This document shows, piece by piece, positions 56,002 through 64,000 of a DNA stretch of 64,000 nt (position 1 is its first letter; each line of letters begins with the position of its first letter). The stretch is from positions 1 through 64,000 of the forward strand of contig JAFLDL010000014.1 of assembly GCA_017302435.1 (NCBI GenBank), read 5' to 3'. The notes beneath the pieces are model-generated. The model had not been told where the DNA came from, did no database searches, and saw only the letters and a list, made by a program, of their open reading frames with translations. Position numbers and translations under genes: made by a program. Source of the stretch: Candidatus Accumulibacter necessarius (GTDB lineage: Bacteria; Pseudomonadota; Gammaproteobacteria; Burkholderiales; Rhodocyclaceae).

Positions 56002-56685
56002 TCATGCGTGAATCAGGCGTTGCGCCGCTTCGGCGAGGGTCGGGACTATACCATCACAAGCGAGATCACGAACATCACGGCCCTCGTTGTAACCGTATGG
56101 CACCAGAAAGACGTGGCAGCCGGCAGCCCGCCCGGCGTGAAAGTCGTGCACCGAATCGCCAATCATCAGCACGTCGACCGGCGACACACCGAGGCGGCCG
56201 CTGGCCCAGAGCAGGGGCATCGGGTCAGGTTTCAGACGCGGCAACACGTCGCCGCTGACGATCACGTCGAAATAGGGAAACAGACCGGTACGCTGCAGCA
56301 GCGGGAGGGTGAAAGCCTCCGCCTTGTTGGTGATGACGCCAAGTGGCAGGTCGAGAACCTTGAGTGCTTCAAGACCCTCGAGGACACCCGGGAAAAGGGC
56401 AGCATTGCGACCGTTCTCGGTGCTGTAGTGCCGCTTGAAGCTGGCCAGCGCCTCCGGAGGGGGGGGTGCAGCATCGTCGGCGGCTTCCATCGACCCAGCC
56501 AGCACCCGCTTGACCAGATTGGCAATGCCGCGCCCGACATAACTGCGAATCGATTCGACCGAGACTTCGCGGCGCCCGAGGTCGCGCAGCATGGCGTTTG
56601 CAGCGGCGTGCAGATCGAGCACGGTATCCAGCAGCGTGCCGTCGAGATCGATCAGCACGGCGCGGACGGCGAGCGGTGTCGGCAT
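56002..56685 (-). CDS. gph: Phosphoglycolate phosphatase
   Basis: The 227-residue HAD-family enzyme has the nucleophile motif VLIDLDGTLLDTV, a cap domain, and KPDPMPLLWASGRLGVSPVDVLMIGDSVHDFHAGRAAG with the C-terminal acidic pair. It removes phosphate from 2-phosphoglycolate. Its ATG overlaps the last base of the rpe stop codon, so the two are coupled, as in many proteobacteria. Confidence 0.93.
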   Translation of the reverse strand: MPTPLAVRAVLIDLDGTLLDTVLDLHAAANAMLRDLGRREVSVESIRSYVGRGIANLVKRVLAGSMEAADDAAPPPPEALASFKRHYSTENGRNAALFPGVLEGLEALKVLDLPLGVITNKAEAFTLPLLQRTGLFPYFDVIVSGDVLPRLKPDPMPLLWASGRLGVSPVDVLMIGDSVHDFHAGRAAGCHVFLVPYGYNEGRDVRDLACDGIVPTLAEAAQRLIHA

Positions 56686-57374
56686 CACGGCACCGCCAGC
56701 TGCGCGCGCAGCGCAGCGATGATGCTGTCGTAGCGGTTGGTGTCGGTGTCCCTGCCAGCGCCGTAGACCGCCGAACCGGCGACAAAAGCATCGGCACCGG
56801 CGCGTGCGATCTCGGCAATGTTATCGACCTTGACTCCGCCGTCGACCTGCAGTCGGATTCGCCGCCCGCTGGCACGCTCGTAGGCATCTATTCTGGCCCG
56901 TGCGGCCTTGAGCTTGGTCAGCGTTGACGAAATGAATTTTTGCCCGCCAAAACCGGGATTGACACTCATCAGCAGGATGATATCCAGCTTGTCCATCACG
57001 TAATCAAGGTACTCGAGCGGCGTCGCCGGGTTGAACACGAGACCGGCCTGACAGCCGTTCTCCCGGATCAGCGCGAGCGTGCGGTCGACGTGATCGGACG
57101 CTTCCGGGTGAAAGGTGATGATAGTTGCGCCGGCCTTCGCGAAATCCGGAACGATGCGATCGACCGGCCGGACCATCAGATGCACGTCAATCGGCGCCCG
57201 CGTCAGCGGGCGGATTGCCTCACAGATCAGGGGGCCAATCGTCAGATTGGGCACGTAATGGTTGTCCATCACGTCGAAATGGATCCAGTCGGCACCGGCG
57301 GCAATGACATTCACTACCTCTTCGCCAAGCCGGGCAAAGTTGGCAGAAAGGATACTCGGTGCGATCACGTACAT
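56685..57374 (-). CDS. rpe: Ribulose-phosphate 3-epimerase
   Basis: The 229-residue barrel enzyme begins [17 protein letters not shown] and has the metal-site segments [16 protein letters not shown] and [14 protein letters not shown]. It interconverts ribulose-5-phosphate and xylulose-5-phosphate in the pentose phosphate pathway. A GTG at 57386 would add four residues; neither start has a strong ribosome site. It heads the run rpe-gph-trpE. Confidence 0.95.
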   Translation of the reverse strand: MYVIAPSILSANFARLGEEVVNVIAAGADWIHFDVMDNHYVPNLTIGPLICEAIRPLTRAPIDVHLMVRPVDRIVPDFAKAGATIITFHPEASDHVDRTLALIRENGCQAGLVFNPATPLEYLDYVMDKLDIILLMSVNPGFGGQKFISSTLTKLKAARARIDAYERASGRRIRLQVDGGVKVDNIAEIARAGADAFVAGSAVYGAGRDTDTNRYDSIIAALRAQLAVP

Positions 57375-57486
57375 AAGAGAAACCACTTTGACTGAACAAG
57401 ATTCATTTTAATGTGAAAGCGCCGGCCTGCCGCAGCTCATCGACCGGTCAGGGTCGCGATTGCTGTCGGCGGCGCGCTTCGGCAGG

Positions 57487-59502
57487 TCATTCCCGACTGA
57501 GGATTTGCACGCTACGCGCCGCGACCGGAGTCGTCTTCTCGCGTCGACAGCTGGCGAAAGCGGGGTCCGCGCTGCTGTCGCAAACTTGCTCCCAGATACC
57601 GGCCGGAAGCAGAAAGGGCACCGGGATTTCGTCGCGGTTGATCAGGCAAAGCAAGGTTCCGCTGTCCCCTGCTTGGCCTGCGGCTGGCGTGTCCGGGGCG
57701 AGCTGCATGGCAAATGCACCCAGCTTTTTCGACTGCCAGTCGGCAACCCGCATCGGCCGTCCTGCGGGATGCCACCAGACCACATCGGGTTGACCGTCAG
57801 CGTTCCCCTCGCCAGTCAGCCAGCGGCGGCGCCGCAGTTGCCGAAAACGCTGTCGCAAGCCAATCAGCCCGGCGACAAAAGCCGTCAGATCGGCGTCGGC
57901 ACTCCGCCAGTCGAGCCAGGTCATGGCATTGTCCTGGCAATAGGCGTTGTTGTTGCCCGCCTGCGTTCGACCGATCTCATCGCCACTCTGTAGCATGGGC
58001 ACGCCCTGGGCGATCATCAAGGTCGTCAGCAGCGCGCGCTGCAGGCGGCGCCGCCTTTCAAGTACGACCGGATCGCGGCTCTCGCCCTCCTCCCCGCAGT
58101 TCCAGGAGAGGTTGTGGCTGTGCCCGTCGCGATTACCCTCGCCGTTGAGCTCGTTGTGCTTCTCCTGATAGCTGACCAAGTCGCGCAAGGTGAAGCCATC
58201 ATGCGCGGTGATGAAGTTGACGCCCGCCTGCGGCGCCCGTCCAGCGAAACGGAACACTTCACTCGATCCGGCTAGCCGCTGCGCCAACGCCGCGACACCC
58301 ACTCCGCCCGTCAGCCAGAAGGCGCGCACGTCATCGCGGAAGCGGTCATTCCATTCGCTCCAGCCAGGCAGAAAGCGGCCCAAATGATAACCATCGGGTC
58401 CAATGTCCCAGGGCTCGGCGATCAGCTTGACTCGCTGCAGCAAGGGATCCTGCCTCTTGGCGGCAAGAAAGGCGCTGTCGCGGGTCAGTGTGGCGGCTAG
58501 GTCGAAGCGGAAGCCGTCGACGTGCATGACGTCAACCCAGTAGCGCAGCGCATCCATCACCATTTGCAGAACCCGCGGATTGGCGAGATTGAGCGTATTG
58601 CCGCAACCCGTGAAATTCTCGTAGCTGGCGAGATTGCCGGCCCGCAGTCGGTAGTAGCTCAGATTGTCGATGCCGCGAAACGACAGGGTCGGGCCCGCTT
58701 CGTCCGTCTCCGCCGTGTGATTGAAGACGACATCGAGAATGACCTCGATGCCGGCAGCGTGCAGCGCACGCACCATCCTCTTGAACTCGACAATCACCGA
58801 TTGCCCACCAATCCGGGCGGCGTAACGTGGTTCCGGCGCGAAGAAGGCGAGCGAGTTATAGCCCCAATAATTGACGCGGCCTTCATTCACAAGCCGTTGC
58901 TCGTCGAGGAAGTGGTGTACCGGCAGCAGGCTGAGAGCGGTCACCCCGAGCCGCCGGTAGTGCTCGATCATCGCCGGCGCGGCGAGACCGGCGTAGGTGC
59001 CGCGCAGGACTTCGGGAACCCCGGGGTGCTGGCAGCTGATTCCCTTGACATGAACTTCATAGAGTACCGTGTCCGCCCAGGGTATCGCCAACTGGGCATC
59101 GCCACCCCAGTCGAACGCTTCGTCAACGACAGCGGCCGTCAGACAGTGTACCGGGTCATCCGGTGCCGCCCAGGAAAAACGACCTGCCACCTCGCGCGCG
59201 TAGGGGTCGAGCAGCAGGCGCTGGCCATCGAAGCGGTGGCCCAGTTCCGGCGCATTCGGACCATGCACCCGGTAGGCGTAGCGCAGGCCGGGCACTGCGC
59301 CGCCGAGGTAGCCGTGCCAGACCTGGTCGCTGCACTCGCGCAGGGGCAACACGCGCATCTGCCTGCCTTCGAGAATGCACAAATCGACGGCCTCGGCATG
59401 CGCCGAAAAAAGCGCGAAGTTCACTCCCCGGCCATCCCAGTGGGCGCCAAGCGGCCAGGGCCGCCCGGCTTCGAGACCCGCGCCGTCGATCACGGTATCC
59501 AT
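57487..59502 (-). CDS. glgX: Glycogen debranching enzyme
   Basis: The 671-residue GH13 enzyme has an N-terminal carbohydrate-binding domain ([27 protein letters not shown]) and a catalytic barrel. The nucleophile Asp lies in [10 protein letters not shown], the acid Glu in [10 protein letters not shown] and the third acid in NFITAHDGF. It removes phosphorylase-limit branches from glycogen. The ATG at 59502 lies inside the 3' end of glgB; an upstream start would add residues lacking conservation. It is the third gene of glgP-glgB-glgX. Confidence 0.93.
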   Translation of the reverse strand: MDTVIDGAGLEAGRPWPLGAHWDGRGVNFALFSAHAEAVDLCILEGRQMRVLPLRECSDQVWHGYLGGAVPGLRYAYRVHGPNAPELGHRFDGQRLLLDPYAREVAGRFSWAAPDDPVHCLTAAVVDEAFDWGGDAQLAIPWADTVLYEVHVKGISCQHPGVPEVLRGTYAGLAAPAMIEHYRRLGVTALSLLPVHHFLDEQRLVNEGRVNYWGYNSLAFFAPEPRYAARIGGQSVIVEFKRMVRALHAAGIEVILDVVFNHTAETDEAGPTLSFRGIDNLSYYRLRAGNLASYENFTGCGNTLNLANPRVLQMVMDALRYWVDVMHVDGFRFDLAATLTRDSAFLAAKRQDPLLQRVKLIAEPWDIGPDGYHLGRFLPGWSEWNDRFRDDVRAFWLTGGVGVAALAQRLAGSSEVFRFAGRAPQAGVNFITAHDGFTLRDLVSYQEKHNELNGEGNRDGHSHNLSWNCGEEGESRDPVVLERRRRLQRALLTTLMIAQGVPMLQSGDEIGRTQAGNNNAYCQDNAMTWLDWRSADADLTAFVAGLIGLRQRFRQLRRRRWLTGEGNADGQPDVVWWHPAGRPMRVADWQSKKLGAFAMQLAPDTPAAGQAGDSGTLLCLINRDEIPVPFLLPAGIWEQVCDSSADPAFASCRREKTTPVAARSVQILSRE

Positions 59503-61673
59503 TCGAGATACAGCGCTGCGAGCGGCGGCAGCGTCAGAGCAAGTGACCATTCGCGCCCGTGCGCGGAAACCTGCTCCGCATGGATCGGCTCAAACCCGTT
59601 GCCGACGTTGCTGCCCCCGTAATGCTGCGAATCGGTATTGAGCCGCTCTTGGTAGATACCGGGCATCGGTACGCCGATCCGGTAGCCATGGCGAACCACG
59701 GGCGTAAAGTTGCCGACGTAGAGGATGGCGCGCGAGCGATCACGCGCCCAGCGCACGAAGGCGACGACCGAACATTCCGCATCATCGGCGGCGATCCACT
59801 CGAAGCCGGCTGGCTCGAAATCGACCTGATGCAGCGCCGGATTGCTCCGGTAGATACGGTTGAGATCGCGGATCAGGTCGCGCACGCCAGCGTGCAGCGG
59901 GAAGTCAAGCAGCCCCCAGTCGAGCGAAGCATCGTGGTTCCACTCGTTCCATTGGCCGATTTCGCCGCCCATGAACAGCAGCTTCTTGCCTGGATGGGCC
60001 CACATGTAGCCATACAGCGCACGCAGGTTGGCGAACTTCTGCCAGTAGTCGCCGGCCATCTTGCTGATCAACGAGCCCTTGCCGTGAACCACCTCATCGT
60101 GCGACAGCGGCAGAATGAAGTTTTCTGTGTAGGCGTACATCATGCCGAAGCTGAGCTGGTTGTGGTGATACCTGCGATGCACCGGATCCTTGGCCATATA
60201 GTCGAGAACGTCGTGCATCCACCCCATGTTCCACTTGTAGTGGAAACCAAGGCCACCCATTTCCGGCGGACGACTGACCATCGGCCAGGCGGTCGACTCC
60301 TCGGCATAGGTGGCGGCGCTTGGATGCTCCTGGCCAAGGACCTCGTTCGTCCGGCGCAGGAAAGCGACGGCCTCCAGGTTCTCGCGACCGCCATGCACGT
60401 TCGGTAGCCATTGTCCTTCCTCGCGGCTATAGTCGCGGTAGAGCATCGAGGCGACGGCATCGACCCGCAGGCCGTCGATGCCGTAACGTTCGATCCAGAA
60501 GAGGGCATTGCCGATCAGGTAGTTGCTGACTTCGCGACGGCCAAAGTTGTAGATCAGCGTACCCCAGTCCTGGTGCATGCCCTCCCGCGGATCGGCGTGC
60601 TCATAGAGGGCTGTGCCGTCGAAGCGGCCGAGGCCGTGTTCGTCCGTCGGGAAATGCGCTGGCACCCAGTCGACCAGCACGCGCAGGCCAGCCGCGTGAC
60701 AGGCGGCGACGAATTCGCGAAAACCGGTCGGGTTGCCATGACGCGCGGTGGGCGAGTAAAGGCCGAGCGGCTGATAGCCCCAGGATCCGTCGAAGGGGTG
60801 CTCCGAGATCGGCAACAGCTCCAGATGCGTGAAGCCCAGATCGACCACGTAAGGGATCAGCGTGTCGGCGATCCGCTGCCAGTCAGGAAAGCCGCCATCG
60901 TCGGCCCGCCGCCATGAGGCCAGATGCACCTCGTAGACCGATAGCGGCGCGCCCAGCTCGTCGCCAGCCGGCACAGCCACGGGTTCGACGGGTGGCGGCA
61001 AGGCGCAGACGATCGAGGCCGTCGATGGACGCATTTCGGCCTGGAAGCCATAGGGGTCGGCCTTGAGCGGCAGCAGATAACCATCGCGAGCCCGAATCTC
61101 GAACTTGTAGCGGGCGCCGGCGGTCACCCCCGGGAGAAAGATCTCCCATACACCGCACTCCCGGCGCAGGCGCATCGGGTGGCGACGACCGTCCCAGGTG
61201 TTGAAATCGCCGACGACGCTGACCCGCTGCGCGTCCGGCGCCCACACTGCGAAGGCTGTGCCTGGCACACCATCGATCTCGCACAGGTGCGCTCCGAGAC
61301 GCTCGAAGGGCCGCAGGTGCGAGCCTTCGGCGAGCAGCCAGACGTCCATTTCGCCGAGCACGGTCGAGAAACGATACGGATCATCGGTCTCCTGTACTCC
61401 GTGTTCCCAGGTGATCCGCAGGCGATAGGGAAAACTGTTCCGACGGCGGGGCATGATCCCCTCGAAGAAGCCTTCCACTCCTTTGACCTCGACTTGCGCC
61501 AGCTCGGCAATCTGCTTCCCGGTCTTGGCCTCGAGGACGGCGACCGACCGCGCGCCCGGTTGCAGGCTGCGAACCCAAAGTCCTCCGTCGGGGTCGGTGT
61601 GCATTCCAAGAACGGCGTAGGGGTCACCGTGCTGTGCCCGGCAAAGGGCAATGATTTCTGAATGGTCAAGCAT
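59490..61673 (-). CDS. glgB: 1,4-alpha-glucan branching enzyme
   Basis: The 727-residue GH13 enzyme has the N-terminal modules typical of bacterial branching enzymes ([11 protein letters not shown] and [21 protein letters not shown]). The catalytic residues are in [21 protein letters not shown] and [13 protein letters not shown]. It forms alpha-1,6 branches in glycogen. The ATG at 61673 has AGGAAG eight bases upstream. It starts 11 bp after glgP and its end overlaps glgX by 13 bp. Confidence 0.95.
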   Translation of the reverse strand: MLDHSEIIALCRAQHGDPYAVLGMHTDPDGGLWVRSLQPGARSVAVLEAKTGKQIAELAQVEVKGVEGFFEGIMPRRRNSFPYRLRITWEHGVQETDDPYRFSTVLGEMDVWLLAEGSHLRPFERLGAHLCEIDGVPGTAFAVWAPDAQRVSVVGDFNTWDGRRHPMRLRRECGVWEIFLPGVTAGARYKFEIRARDGYLLPLKADPYGFQAEMRPSTASIVCALPPPVEPVAVPAGDELGAPLSVYEVHLASWRRADDGGFPDWQRIADTLIPYVVDLGFTHLELLPISEHPFDGSWGYQPLGLYSPTARHGNPTGFREFVAACHAAGLRVLVDWVPAHFPTDEHGLGRFDGTALYEHADPREGMHQDWGTLIYNFGRREVSNYLIGNALFWIERYGIDGLRVDAVASMLYRDYSREEGQWLPNVHGGRENLEAVAFLRRTNEVLGQEHPSAATYAEESTAWPMVSRPPEMGGLGFHYKWNMGWMHDVLDYMAKDPVHRRYHHNQLSFGMMYAYTENFILPLSHDEVVHGKGSLISKMAGDYWQKFANLRALYGYMWAHPGKKLLFMGGEIGQWNEWNHDASLDWGLLDFPLHAGVRDLIRDLNRIYRSNPALHQVDFEPAGFEWIAADDAECSVVAFVRWARDRSRAILYVGNFTPVVRHGYRIGVPMPGIYQERLNTDSQHYGGSNVGNGFEPIHAEQVSAHGREWSLALTLPPLAALYLEWIP

Positions 61674-61684
61674 TTGAGACTTCC

Positions 61685-64000
61685 TCAGGTAGAGTGTGCA
61701 CTTAGGTTCCAAGTGTCTTTGGCATAGTCACTGATGGTCCGGTCGGCGGAGAAAGGACCCATCCCGGCGACATTCAAAATGGCCTTGCGCTGCCATTCGT
61801 CGGGCGTCAGATAGAGGGCATCAACTCGCGCTTGAGCGGCAACGTAGTCCGCATAGTCGGCCAGCAAGAGGTAGTGGTCGCCGTAATGCAGCAGGCTGTT
61901 GAAGATGTCATGGTAACGCGGCCGTTCGCCGGGCGAGAAGAAACCACTGTCAATCCGGTCAAGCGCCTCCTTGAGGGCAGGATCGTTCTGGTACAGAGCC
62001 ATCGGCTGATGGCCAGCCGCCCTGATCGCATTGACCTGAGCGGTGTTGTTGCCAAAGATGAAAATATTCTCGGCGCCCACGTTATCCCGAATCTCGATGT
62101 TGGCACCATCCTCGGTGCCGATGGTCAGTGCGCCGTTGAGCGAGAGCTTCATGTTGCCGGTACCCGAGGCTTCGGTGCCAGCGGTCGAAATCTGCTCTGA
62201 CAGATTGGCCGCCGGCATGATCAGCTCGGCGACGGAAACGCCATAGTTGGGAATGAAGACGACCTGCAACAGCTCGCGGGTCCGCGGATTGTTGTTCACG
62301 ACTGCGGCGACGTCGTGAATCAGGCGGATCACCTGCTTGGCCATGTGATACGACGATGCCGCCTTGCCGGCGAAAATCACGCTGCGCGGCGCGTAATTCG
62401 TGGCTGAGCCGTCCAGCAGTGCGTTGTAGCGCGTGATGACGTGCAACACGTTGAGCAACTGCCGCTTGTACTCGTGGATCCGTTTGACCTGCACGTCGAA
62501 CAGGCTGTCCGGGTTCAGGGTGATGCCCACTTCACGGGCAACGTAATTGGCCAGACGCACCTTGTTGCCACGTTTGGCCGCCGCAAACGCGGTACGGAAA
62601 CCGGCGTCGTCAGCGCTGGCCCGCAGATCGTGCAAACGGTCCAGATGCAGACGCCAGTCCCTGCCGCCGAGGCGCTCGTCGAGTAGACCGGAGAGCGCAG
62701 GGTTGGATTGTGCCAACCAGCGTCGTGGGGTGACGCCGTTGGTCTTGTTGTGGAACCGCTCCGGGTAGAGGCTGGCAAAATCGGCAAAGATGGTCTGTAC
62801 CATCAGGTCCGAATGCAGTTGCGAAACGCCGTTGACGCGGTGACTGCCGACGATGCACAGGTGCGCCATGCGCACGCGCTTGTCCTTGTCGTGGCCGCCG
62901 CCGTCGTCGATCAGCGACACTCGCCGCATCAGGTCGATATCTCCGGGGTAGAGCCGGATGACCTCGTCGAGAAACTCCTGGTTGATACGGTAGATGATCA
63001 GGATGTGGCGTGGCAGTACACGCTGGATCAGCGAAACCTTCCAGGTCTCAAGCGCCTCCGGCATCAGTGTGTGATTGGTGTAGGAGAAAATCCGACGGCA
63101 TTGGTCCCAGGCCGCTGCCCAGGTCATGCCGTGCTCGTCAACCAGCAGGCGCATCAACTCGGCAACGCCAATCGCCGGGTGGGTATCGTTGAGATGGATC
63201 GCCACCTGCTCGGCCAGATTGTCGAAGGTTCCGTGCTCCCCGTGGTGACGCTCCAGGATGTCCTGCATCGATGCCGAGACGAAGAAATACTCCTGGCGTA
63301 GACGCAGTTCGCGACCAGCAGCGGTGCTGTCGTTGGGGTAGAGGACCCAGGAGATGTTTTCGAAGCGGTTCTTGAACTCGGCGGCGCGCTGGTAGTCGCC
63401 GGTATTGAAGGCACCGAGGTCGATCTCCGATGGCGCCGCCGCCTTCCACAGCCGCAGGGTACTGACCCGATCGGTGCCATGACCGGGGATCACGTAGTCG
63501 AAAGCCTTGGCTTCCACCGAATCGGCGGCGTGCCATTCGGCCCACTCGCCATGGTGTTCGCAGGTACCACCGAAGCGCACGGTGTGATGCTTGTTGGCGC
63601 GCGGGAATTCCCATGGCGAACGATCCTGCAGCCAGGCTTCCGGCTTTTCAACCTGTTGTCCATTGAGGATCGACTGTGCGAACATGCCGTACTCGTAGCG
63701 GACGCCATAACCCCAGGAGGGAAGCCCGAGCGTCGCCATAGAATCGAGGAAGCAGGCCGCCAGCCTGCCCAGACCGCCATTGCCGAGCGCCGCATCGGGT
63801 TCACATTCCATCACCTCGTCGACTGACGGCCCCGGTGCAGTGAACACAGCTGCCGCCTGGTCACGAAGATCGAGTGCGGACAAGGCATTGTTCATCGCGC
63901 GACCGATCAGGAATTCCATCGACAGGTAATAGACACGCCGTGCCTTGCTGTCGCGATCCGCATTCTGCGTGTTCACCCAGCGCTGTGCCAGCTGCTCGCG
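61685..64000 (-). CDS. glgP: Glycogen phosphorylase (partial, runs off right edge)
   Basis: The visible 771 residues lack roughly the first 50-80. GT35 phosphorylase segments are clear: [19 protein letters not shown] near the visible start, [15 protein letters not shown], and the pyridoxal phosphate Lys region [24 protein letters not shown] near the C-terminus. It releases glucose-1-phosphate from glycogen. The frame is open to the edge and no start is visible. It is the first visible gene of the glgP-glgB-glgX operon. Confidence 0.95.
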   Translation of the reverse strand, partial: REQLAQRWVNTQNADRDSKARRVYYLSMEFLIGRAMNNALSALDLRDQAAAVFTAPGPSVDEVMECEPDAALGNGGLGRLAACFLDSMATLGLPSWGYGVRYEYGMFAQSILNGQQVEKPEAWLQDRSPWEFPRANKHHTVRFGGTCEHHGEWAEWHAADSVEAKAFDYVIPGHGTDRVSTLRLWKAAAPSEIDLGAFNTGDYQRAAEFKNRFENISWVLYPNDSTAAGRELRLRQEYFFVSASMQDILERHHGEHGTFDNLAEQVAIHLNDTHPAIGVAELMRLLVDEHGMTWAAAWDQCRRIFSYTNHTLMPEALETWKVSLIQRVLPRHILIIYRINQEFLDEVIRLYPGDIDLMRRVSLIDDGGGHDKDKRVRMAHLCIVGSHRVNGVSQLHSDLMVQTIFADFASLYPERFHNKTNGVTPRRWLAQSNPALSGLLDERLGGRDWRLHLDRLHDLRASADDAGFRTAFAAAKRGNKVRLANYVAREVGITLNPDSLFDVQVKRIHEYKRQLLNVLHVITRYNALLDGSATNYAPRSVIFAGKAASSYHMAKQVIRLIHDVAAVVNNNPRTRELLQVVFIPNYGVSVAELIMPAANLSEQISTAGTEASGTGNMKLSLNGALTIGTEDGANIEIRDNVGAENIFIFGNNTAQVNAIRAAGHQPMALYQNDPALKEALDRIDSGFFSPGERPRYHDIFNSLLHYGDHYLLLADYADYVAAQARVDALYLTPDEWQRKAILNVAGMGPFSADRTISDYAKDTWNLSAHST

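Overview
The window is GC-rich, densely coded DNA from a Gram-negative, almost certainly betaproteobacterial genome. The gene orders rpe-gph-trpE and trpG-trpD-trpC, Neisseria-type porins with an Ala-Gln signal cleavage site, an rpsT gene, LPS core genes and a methylmalonyl-CoA cluster fit the Rhodocyclales. The mix of propionyl-CoA/methylmalonyl-CoA enzymes, a glycogen operon (glgP-glgB-glgX) and many c-di-GMP proteins recalls Candidatus Accumulibacter-like organisms. That placement is inference from gene content, not a database match.

Layout. 1-4.4 kb: the 5' part of a DUF3300 exported protein, phenylacetate-CoA ligase and a MATE transporter. 4.6-15.0 kb: a signalling island with a TonB-dependent receptor, a YfiR-like periplasmic protein, a hybrid histidine kinase (REC-REC-HPt), a REC-PAS-GGDEF-EAL protein and two further GGDEF proteins, the last carrying a hemerythrin domain. 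15.1-18.9 kb: a small lipoprotein with 11-residue repeats, a fructosamine-kinase-like protein, a CorA-like membrane protein and a small orphan. 19-27.4 kb: mcm, meaB, pccB and pccA on the minus strand, with a divergent GntR regulator and a crotonase-fold gene. 27.5-36.2 kb: a TauE/SafE permease, nucleotide-sugar genes (rmlD, rmlB, manC), waaC, waaA, a TolC-like channel and a PIMT-like methyltransferase.

36.3-40.6 kb holds the most striking structure: two nested insertion sequences. The outer is a decayed ISAs1-family element and the inner an apparently intact IS4/Tn5-like element. Both transposases carry an N-terminal DUF4338 (DruA-like) domain. Both elements are flanked by 10-bp target duplications (CCCGATCAGG and CCTGATCATG) that each lie one change from the palindrome CCTGATCAGG.

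40.7-45 kb: rpsT, two tandem porins and an AbrB/PIN toxin-antitoxin pair. 45.1-57.4 kb: the tryptophan genes, split between trpE and trpG by a 6.2-kb opposite-strand protein-quality-control cassette (hsp20, lon, homospermidine synthase, a zinc-motif protein, pcm). A Uma2-family gene sits between trpD and trpC. 57.5-64 kb: glgX, glgB and a glgP that runs off the right edge.

No rRNA, tRNA or CRISPR array was seen. Gene starts were chosen from ribosome-binding sites and family lengths where possible. Functions rest on motif recognition by eye, without searches.
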